NCBI GenBank assembly: GCA_934541115.1
Contig: CAKTDF010000003.1
Location: 1-64,000 of the forward strand
Length of the DNA stretch: 64,000 nt
Reading direction: 5' to 3'
Source: an uncultured Eubacteriales bacterium
GTDB taxonomy: Bacteria; Bacillota; Clostridia; Oscillospirales; Acutalibacteraceae
Each line of letters begins with the position of its first letter. Position 1 is the stretch's first letter. Below, piece by piece: positions 58,428 to 64,000 of the stretch. The translations under genes and the position numbers were made by a program. Under the pieces are notes generated by a model, which worked only from the letters and a program-made list of their open reading frames with translations, was not told the origin of the DNA and searched no databases.

Positions 58428-59777
58428 ATGGCGCTTATCACAAAATCAATCAAGGGTACGCAGGATACCCTTCCGTCTGAGAGCCACAAGGTGCGTTTTG
58501 TTGAACAGACAGCACTTGAGGTTGCAGGAAACTGCGGTTTCAGAGAAATTCGTATACCGGTTTTTGAACACACGGAGCTTTTTCAGCGCGGCGTGGGAGA
58601 TACCACGGACGTTGTTCAAAAGGAAATGTATACTTTCCTTGACAAGGGAGAACGTTCAATCACTCTGCGCCCGGAGGGCACGGCAGGAGTAGTTCGCTCT
58701 TTCCTTGAAAACGGACTTTATAACGAGCCGATGCCGCAAAAGCTTTGCTATCTTGTTTCCTGCTACCGCTATGAAAAGCCGCAGGCAGGCAGATTGCGCG
58801 AGTTCCACCAGTTTGGTCTTGAATGCCTTGGAACTGCCTCTCCGGCTGCCGACGCCGAGGTTATCGGAATTGCAAACGACATTTTTAATTTTCTCGGTGT
58901 GCGCGGACTGAAGCTTGAAATCAATTCAATCGGCTGCCCAACCTGCCGCAAGGAGTATCATAAGGCTTTGCGGGAGTACTTTAAAAGCAGAAAGAGCGAG
59001 CTTTGCCACACCTGCCTTGACAGACTTGAACGCAATCCAATGAGGATTCTTGACTGCAAAAGCCCGGTCTGCTCGGAGATTGCAAAGGATGCTCCAAAGG
59101 CTCTTGACTATCTTTGCGACGAATGCAGAACTCACTTTGAATCGGTTCAGGCATACCTTAAGGCAATGGAGATTCCGTTCACTGTTGAGCCGTCGATCGT
59201 CAGAGGTCTTGACTATTACACCAAGACGGTGTTTGAGTTCGTTTCAACCGAAATCGGCGCCCAGGGCACAGTCTGCGGCGGCGGACGGTATGACGGTCTT
59301 GTTGAGGAGATCGGCGGCGCGCACACTCCGGCACTCGGATTTGCAATGGGCATTGAAAGGCTTTTGCTGCTCATGGACAAGCAGGGTCTTCCGTTCCCGG
59401 AAAGAGAAAAGTGCAGCCTTTATATTGCAACCATGGGCGAAAGGGCGAGCTTTAAGGCTGCCTCAATTGCGTCTGCTTTGCGCCGCGAAGGCATTGAGGT
59501 TCAGTTTGACGTTGTGGGTCGCTCTGTCAAGGCTCAAATGAAATATGCCAATAAGCTCGGAGCGGCGTTCACTGTTGTAATCGGTGACAGTGAGCTTGAC
59601 AGTGGAATCGTAAAGCTCAAAAACATGGAAAGCGGCGAGGAAACGGAAATTGCACTCAGCGATTTTGAGGGTGCATTTATGCGCGCGTCTCTCAGCGAGA
59701 GCCTCAAAGGTCTTGAGGATCTTGGCGTTGACACGGGAATTGATCTTGACGCAATTATGAACGGCAAACTCTTTTAA
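58428..59777 (+). CDS. hisS: Histidyl-tRNA synthetase
   Basis: 449 residues, class II: motif 1-like FREIRIPVFEHTELFQRGVG, motif 2 region LRPEGTAGVVRSFLEN and CYRYEKPQAGRLREFHQFGL, His-specific GLDYYTKTVFEF and GGRYDGLVEEIGG, motif 3 GFAMGIERLLLLM, and a C-terminal anticodon domain. It is preceded by a His T-box and followed by aspS, a standard Firmicutes pair. Confidence 0.97.
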   Translation: MALITKSIKGTQDTLPSESHKVRFVEQTALEVAGNCGFREIRIPVFEHTELFQRGVGDTTDVVQKEMYTFLDKGERSITLRPEGTAGVVRSFLENGLYNEPMPQKLCYLVSCYRYEKPQAGRLREFHQFGLECLGTASPAADAEVIGIANDIFNFLGVRGLKLEINSIGCPTCRKEYHKALREYFKSRKSELCHTCLDRLERNPMRILDCKSPVCSEIAKDAPKALDYLCDECRTHFESVQAYLKAMEIPFTVEPSIVRGLDYYTKTVFEFVSTEIGAQGTVCGGGRYDGLVEEIGGAHTPALGFAMGIERLLLLMDKQGLPFPEREKCSLYIATMGERASFKAASIASALRREGIEVQFDVVGRSVKAQMKYANKLGAAFTVVIGDSELDSGIVKLKNMESGEETEIALSDFEGAFMRASLSESLKGLEDLGVDTGIDLDAIMNGKLF

Positions 59778-59799
59778 TTTATATACAGAGGTGTAAAAA

Positions 59800-61584
59800 A
59801 TGGACAGAATGACAGGACTTAAAAGAACGGGCTATTGCGGCACGTTCAGTGCAAAAAATATCGGCGAAACAGCTGTTGTCTGCGGCTGGGTGCAAAAGCA
59901 GCGCGACCTCGGTTCGCTCATCTTTGTTGACCTGCGGGACAGAACGGGTATTGTTCAGCTCGCTTTCGGCGACGCAACGGAAAAGAGCGTTTTTGAAAAA
60001 GCGGCTTCGGTTCGCAGCGAGTATGTTCTCATGGCGAAGGGTGTTGTACGCGAGCGTTCTTCAAAGAATCCGGATATCCCGACGGGTGAAATTGAAATTG
60101 ACGTGAGCGATCTGCGTATTCTCGGCGAAAGCGAAACACCGCCGTTTGAGATCATTGAAAATTGTCCCACGAGCGAGCTGACGAGACTTAAGTACCGTTA
60201 TCTTGACTTGCGCCGTCCGGATCTTCAGAAGAATATTCTCATGCGCCACAGAATCACAAAGATTACGCGCGACTACTTTGATGAGAACGGCTTTGTTGAA
60301 ATTGAGACACCGATGCTTATTAAGTCAACTCCGGAGGGAGCAAGAGACTTCCTCGTTCCCTCAAGAATCCACAAGGGCAGCTTTTATGCTCTTCCGCAGT
60401 CTCCCCAGCTTTACAAGCAGCTTTCAATGGTTGCCGGTTTTGACCGCTACATGCAGATTGCCCGCTGCTTTCGTGACGAAGACCTGCGTGCGGACAGACA
60501 GCCGGAGTTCACGCAGATTGACGTTGAGATGAGCTTTGTTGAAATGGAAGATGTTCTTTCAATGATTGAAGGCTTTATGAAAAAGCTGTTCAAAGAGGCT
60601 CTCGGCGTTGATATCAATGAAAAACTGCCGCGCCTGACATATAAAGAGGCTATGGAACGTTATGGTTCAGACAAGCCGGATACCCGTTACGGAATGGAAA
60701 TTTTTGACCTTGCGGACGAGGTTAAGGACTGCGGTTTCGGTGTGTTCTCAAATGCTGTCAATAGCGGCGCAAGGGTCTGCGGAATCACTGCAAAGAACGC
60801 CTATTCCGTACTCACAAGAAAAGAAATCGATAAGCTCACCGAGTTCGTTAAGGGCATCGGTGCAAAGGGTATTGCATGGATAAGATACGGTGAGGACGGT
60901 TCGGTTGCGTCTTCATTTGCAAAGTTCATGAGTGAAGACGAGATGGCGGCAATTGCAAAGAAAGCAGGCGCGGAAAAGGGCGACGTTGTTCTTATTATTG
61001 CCGACAAGGAGCGCATCACTCTGCCGACGCTCGGCGCGCTGCGTCAGAATATTGCCAAAAAGCTTGACATTATTCCGCATGATAAATACAATCTCCTGTG
61101 GATCGTTGAATTTCCGTTCTTTGACTGGGACGAAGAGCTCGGTCAGTTTGTTGCAATGCACCATCCGTTCACCGCTCCGCTTGAGGAATGTCTGCCGTAC
61201 CTTGAAAGCGACAAAGCCAACGTCAGAGCAACTGCATATGACCTTGTTCTCAACGGCATTGAGCTTGCCAGCGGTTCAATCAGGATTACGGATCCCGAAC
61301 TTCAAAAGCGCATTTTTGAACTGCTCGGTCTTTCTGATGAAGAAGCATATGAAAAGTTTGGTTTCCTCACGGACGCATTTAAATACGGCGCACCTCCGCA
61401 CGGCGGAATCGGTATCGGTCTTGACAGACTTTGCATGCAGCTGCTCAGACTCGACACCCTGCGCGATGTTGTTGCTTATCCGAAGGTTCAGAACGCCAGT
61501 GAGCCGATGACAAATTGCCCGGCGCTCGTTGACAACGACCAGCTGCGCGAGCTTGGAATTGAGACTGTTGCAGAAGAAAAGTAA
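59800..61584 (+). CDS. aspS: Aspartyl-tRNA synthetase
   Basis: 594 residues, bacterial type: N-terminal OB fold (VCGWVQKQRDLGSLIFVDLR), motif 2 FRDEDLRADRQPEFTQIDVE, the bacterial insertion (GAD-like) domain around residues 290-420, and motif 3 GGIGIGLDRLCMQLL. RBS GAGGTG lies upstream; 22 bases after hisS and under the same T-box control. Confidence 0.97.
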   Translation: MDRMTGLKRTGYCGTFSAKNIGETAVVCGWVQKQRDLGSLIFVDLRDRTGIVQLAFGDATEKSVFEKAASVRSEYVLMAKGVVRERSSKNPDIPTGEIEIDVSDLRILGESETPPFEIIENCPTSELTRLKYRYLDLRRPDLQKNILMRHRITKITRDYFDENGFVEIETPMLIKSTPEGARDFLVPSRIHKGSFYALPQSPQLYKQLSMVAGFDRYMQIARCFRDEDLRADRQPEFTQIDVEMSFVEMEDVLSMIEGFMKKLFKEALGVDINEKLPRLTYKEAMERYGSDKPDTRYGMEIFDLADEVKDCGFGVFSNAVNSGARVCGITAKNAYSVLTRKEIDKLTEFVKGIGAKGIAWIRYGEDGSVASSFAKFMSEDEMAAIAKKAGAEKGDVVLIIADKERITLPTLGALRQNIAKKLDIIPHDKYNLLWIVEFPFFDWDEELGQFVAMHHPFTAPLEECLPYLESDKANVRATAYDLVLNGIELASGSIRITDPELQKRIFELLGLSDEEAYEKFGFLTDAFKYGAPPHGGIGIGLDRLCMQLLRLDTLRDVVAYPKVQNASEPMTNCPALVDNDQLRELGIETVAEEK

Positions 61585-61607
61585 TAACTTTCTGTGAACA
61601 TGATATT

Positions 61608-61663
61608 AACAGATGTTAAATATTCCTACGGGTATTTGACATCTGTTTTTTTTAAGGTATACT
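61608..61663 (+). terminator. aspS terminator overlapping the next promoter
   Basis: AACAGATGTTAAATA (61608-61622) pairs with TATTTGACATCTGTT (61633-61647), followed by T. TTGACA (61636-61641), inside the right arm, also serves as -35 for a promoter with a 16-base spacer and TATACT (61658-61663) for the metallophosphoesterase gene. A GCCGGCGGAG / CTCTGCCGGC hairpin lies in that gene's leader (61723-61755 or so). Confidence 0.65.
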
Positions 61664-61783
61664 TAAAGTTGGGCTGAGGATGTTGGGTCTTGATTTTTTC
61701 AGCTCAAGAGAGATTACAGATATAGCCGGCGGAGTCTCACCGGTCTCTGCCGGCACAGGAAAAAACACAGAAAGGGGATCACC

Positions 61784-63160
61784 ATGATTTCTGTCAAAAA
61801 CCTTGCAAGAACCGCTCTCGCAATTATGGGTTCGGTATTTTTTGCGTTGCTTTCACTCTTTTCGGTCGGACCGAAAAAGCAGGAGCTTCCCGTAACACCG
61901 GACGATTTCACTCCGGTGACTCGTTTTGTTGTGTGCAGTGACGTTCACTTCAAAAATGACAACGCGCTTGAAGAAAAAGGAGAAGCGGCAGGCGAGGAGT
62001 ATGAAAAGTACCTTAAGGAGGTTGTGATTCCTCCGCAGAGACTTACTTCTGCAATTAACAGCGCATATGATTATGCAGAAAACTATGACGGCTACAAGGG
62101 TCTTGACGCCTTTGCCGTTGTTGGCGATTTTACCAACAGAGGCAAGCCGGAACAGTATGAGGCATTTGTCAGCGTGATGAATGACAATATCCGCGAGGGT
62201 ACGCAGAGCATCATTTGTTCGGGTAACCATGAGTATTATGATTATCGCGATAATGACAGAACCGAGGGCTCAAGAGTTTTTGAAAAATATATCGGTGCGC
62301 TCAACAATCATTATGTAATAAACGGTTATCACTTTATTTCTGTTTCATATGATGAAAAGGTTGAGACATATATCAAGTCCGGTGCATGGCTCAAAAAGGA
62401 GCTTGATAAAGCGGTTGCCGATACGGGCGACAAGCCGATTTTTGTTTTTCAGCATCCCGCTCCGTTCTTCACAATTTACGGCGGTGTAAAATGGGGAGAC
62501 CCCATGATTGCAGCGATTTTGAAAGATTATCCGCAGGTTGTTGACTTCTCGGGTCACTCACACTATCCGATCAACGATCCGCGTTCAATTTGGCAGGGCG
62601 AGTTTACCGCTCTCGGCGACGGTACGCTTGCGTATTTTGAAACCGAGCTTGATACAATAGCCGGCAATTATCCCGGAGATGAAACCCAAGCCGCACAGTA
62701 TTATATTGTTGAAGGCGATAAGGACGGCAACATAAGGATCAGAGCCTATGACCTTATCACGAATCAGTTCTTTGACCTTGAATATTACCTCACCGGTCTT
62801 GCTCAGAAAAATTATCCCTATTCGTTCTATAACCTCAAAAAGCATGATGAAGCTCCGGTTTTTGAAAACGGAGGAAATTTGGCTGCATCGCTCAATGAAA
62901 ACGGGGAGACCGTTTTGACCTTTGACGGCGCCAAGGACGTTTTTGTTACGGAAAGCTATAAGCTGACCGTAAGCTGCGGTGCAAAAAAGGTTTTTGAAGA
63001 TAACTTCTCGGGTAACTATATGTATCTTTTTGAAGATGATAAGTATGAGGTAAACCTCGGAAAGCTTGAAAGCGGAAAGAAGTATAACGTTGTTCTTTAT
63101 GCACTCAACGCATTTGCCGAAACCTCAAAGCCGGTGAAATTCAGCTTTACAGCTCAGTAA
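61784..63160 (+). CDS. Exported calcineurin-like metallophosphoesterase
   Basis: 458 residues with an N-terminal signal or anchor (ARTALAIMGSVFFALLSLFS). The five metal-binding blocks are present: DVHF, GDFTNRG, GNHEYY, FQHPAP and GHSHYP, followed by a C-terminal beta-rich domain of ~110 residues. It hydrolyses phosphate esters outside the membrane; the substrate is unknown (wall-polymer or lipid phosphates are possible). RBS AAAGGGG is upstream. It has its own promoter and terminator. Confidence 0.9.
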   Translation: MISVKNLARTALAIMGSVFFALLSLFSVGPKKQELPVTPDDFTPVTRFVVCSDVHFKNDNALEEKGEAAGEEYEKYLKEVVIPPQRLTSAINSAYDYAENYDGYKGLDAFAVVGDFTNRGKPEQYEAFVSVMNDNIREGTQSIICSGNHEYYDYRDNDRTEGSRVFEKYIGALNNHYVINGYHFISVSYDEKVETYIKSGAWLKKELDKAVADTGDKPIFVFQHPAPFFTIYGGVKWGDPMIAAILKDYPQVVDFSGHSHYPINDPRSIWQGEFTALGDGTLAYFETELDTIAGNYPGDETQAAQYYIVEGDKDGNIRIRAYDLITNQFFDLEYYLTGLAQKNYPYSFYNLKKHDEAPVFENGGNLAASLNENGETVLTFDGAKDVFVTESYKLTVSCGAKKVFEDNFSGNYMYLFEDDKYEVNLGKLESGKKYNVVLYALNAFAETSKPVKFSFTAQ

Positions 63161-63174
63161 GAGAAAAAGTTTTT

Positions 63175-63206
63175 GCCGCTCTGTGAAAAACAGGGCGGCA
63201 TTTTTG
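63175..63206 (+). terminator. Terminator of the metallophosphoesterase gene
   Basis: GCCGCTCTG (63175-63183) pairs with CAGGGCGGC (63191-63199), followed by ATTTTTG. Confidence 0.8.
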
Positions 63207-63217
63207 TTTGCGGAATA

Positions 63218-63314
63218 TTGACACGTTTTGCTGCAATATGTTACAATAACAATTAATCGGCAGCTTTATGCCGGAAAGAAATTTGAAAGGAAAAAGTGCA
63301 TTCCTGTGCACTTT
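63218..63314 (+). promoter_or_regulatory. Promoter and RBS-proximal hairpin of the channel gene
   Basis: TTGACA (63218-63223), an 18-base spacer and TACAAT (63242-63247). Between the ribosome-site-like AAAGGA (about 63286) and the ATG lies a perfect hairpin AAAGTGCA / TGCACTTT (63293-63300 and 63307-63314), then GGGGAAAA just before the start. Confidence 0.6.
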
Positions 63315-63325
63315 GGGGAAAATCA

Positions 63326-64000
63326 ATGAAAAACAAACTCTCTGAGTGGCTGAGTATTCAGCGCGCAAAAAATCCGGGAAAATTTGTCCTTTTTGTTATT
63401 CTGCTTTTTAATGTCTGTTTCTTTTTGCTCGCAGCTCTTGTAATAAGCAGCTTTTCGCTTGAGGGCACAGAAAAAATGGGCTTTCTTGAGGCGGCGTTTT
63501 GCACGGTGACAATGATCCTTGACGCGGGCTGCGTTCAGTTTGTTATTGCGGATATCGGTCAGGCAAATGTAGCGGTAGCCGTGTTCTGTCTTTTGGTGAT
63601 TTTTATCGGTATGGTTTCGTTTACGGGTGCGGTCATCGGTTACATCACTAACTATATATCAAGCTTTATTGAAAATTCAAATGCAAGCACAAAAAAGCTC
63701 AGAATTTCCAATCATATTGTTGTTTTAAACTGGAACACCCGTACGTCGGAAATTATAAACGATCTGCTTTATTGCAAAACACGGCAAAAAGTTGTTGTTC
63801 TTGTCACATCCGGCAAGGCTGACATTGAACGTGAACTGCGAGAACGTCTTGAAGACACGGTGCAAAAGGAAAATGAAAAGCTTTGGGAACAGTGCAAAGA
63901 ACTGCACGGTGCCAAAAAGTACCTTACATATTTTAAAAACCGTTTTAAAGGCAAGGTCACCGTTATTGTCAGAGAGGGCGATGTTTTTTCTTTCAAGCAG
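63326..64000 (+). CDS. CASTOR/POLLUX-like ion channel, N-terminal part
   Basis: 225 codons are visible and the frame is open at the right edge. Two or three hydrophobic segments (FVLFVILLFNVCFFLLAALV; a possible pore region FCTVTMILDAGCVQF; VAVFCLLVIFIGMVSFTGAV) are followed by a Rossmann-like regulatory domain (SNHIVVLNWNTRTSEIINDL, KVVVLVTSGK). This order matches bacterial relatives of plant CASTOR/POLLUX cation channels with RCK-type domains. Ion selectivity and ligand are unknown. GGGG lies about 8 bases before the ATG. Confidence 0.75.
   Translation, partial: MKNKLSEWLSIQRAKNPGKFVLFVILLFNVCFFLLAALVISSFSLEGTEKMGFLEAAFCTVTMILDAGCVQFVIADIGQANVAVAVFCLLVIFIGMVSFTGAVIGYITNYISSFIENSNASTKKLRISNHIVVLNWNTRTSEIINDLLYCKTRQKVVVLVTSGKADIERELRERLEDTVQKENEKLWEQCKELHGAKKYLTYFKNRFKGKVTVIVREGDVFSFKQ

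Noticed and set aside
58132..58692. 186-codon frame with CPFC and CAQC pairs
   Set aside because: It covers the T-box leader and runs into hisS in another frame; conserved RNA elements explain the sequence.

Overview
The window looks like chromosomal DNA of a spore-forming, Gram-positive anaerobe of the Clostridia. I would guess the Oscillospiraceae/Ruminococcaceae side, but the sequence alone cannot fix the family. Reasons: spoIIR and a SpoIIQ-like M23 peptidase; the Firmicutes stress operons ctsR-mcsA-mcsB-clpC and hrcA-grpE-dnaK-dnaJ with CtsR and CIRCE operators; a T-box leader before hisS-aspS; CDP-ribitol synthesis; strong AGGAGG ribosome binding sites; and many TTGACA-17-TATAAT-type promoters. 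No rRNA, tRNA, CRISPR array, transposase or phage gene was seen.

Layout. 0-6 kb: a secreted repeat protein running off the left edge, a secreted CotH-type kinase, a sugar-transfer ATP-grasp enzyme and a membrane XRE regulator. 6.1-7.4 kb: a non-coding, repeat-built region (long inverted repeat plus three copies of a ~150-170 bp unit). 7.5-10 kb: a polar amino-acid ABC importer. 10-16 kb: PadR plus a permease-prefix membrane protein, an MBL hydrolase, a GtrA-like protein, an M23 peptidase and lexA. 16-22 kb: small genes, then ctsR-mcsAB-clpC. 22-25 kb: an XRE/membrane-protein locus with paired operators, a lone acyl carrier protein and spoIIR. 25-30.5 kb: an operon resembling anaerobic glycerol-3-phosphate dehydrogenase (two FAD enzymes and DUF1667) with an MFS transporter. 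30.7-37 kb: a DMT exporter and the hrcA heat-shock operon. 37-41.3 kb: pncB, an RluA-type pseudouridine synthase, dut and tspO.

41.3-51.7 kb is the most interesting block. It is a dlt-like operon (amino-acid adenylating ligase, PLP fold-III decarboxylase-like enzyme, carrier protein, MBOAT acyltransferase, SGNH protein), followed by a two-component system and tarI/tarJ for CDP-ribitol. Together they suggest decoration of a ribitol-containing wall polymer with an amino acid or a carrier-bound derivative of one. The extra PLP enzyme is what distinguishes it from a standard dlt operon. 52-58 kb: mreBCD, PBP2, a MinD-like ATPase and mgsA, with minC and rodA absent from the expected cluster. 58-64 kb: T-box, hisS-aspS, a secreted metallophosphoesterase and the start of a CASTOR/POLLUX-like ion channel running off the right edge.

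Two patterns cut across the window. First, four separate, monocistronic micro-genes (33-62 aa), each with its own near-consensus promoter and strong RBS, encode an amphipathic or hydrophobic helix, mostly with an acidic tail. Second, five intergenic terminators share nearly the same stem sequence, built on GCTATAATTCA, and look like a dispersed palindrome family used as terminators.
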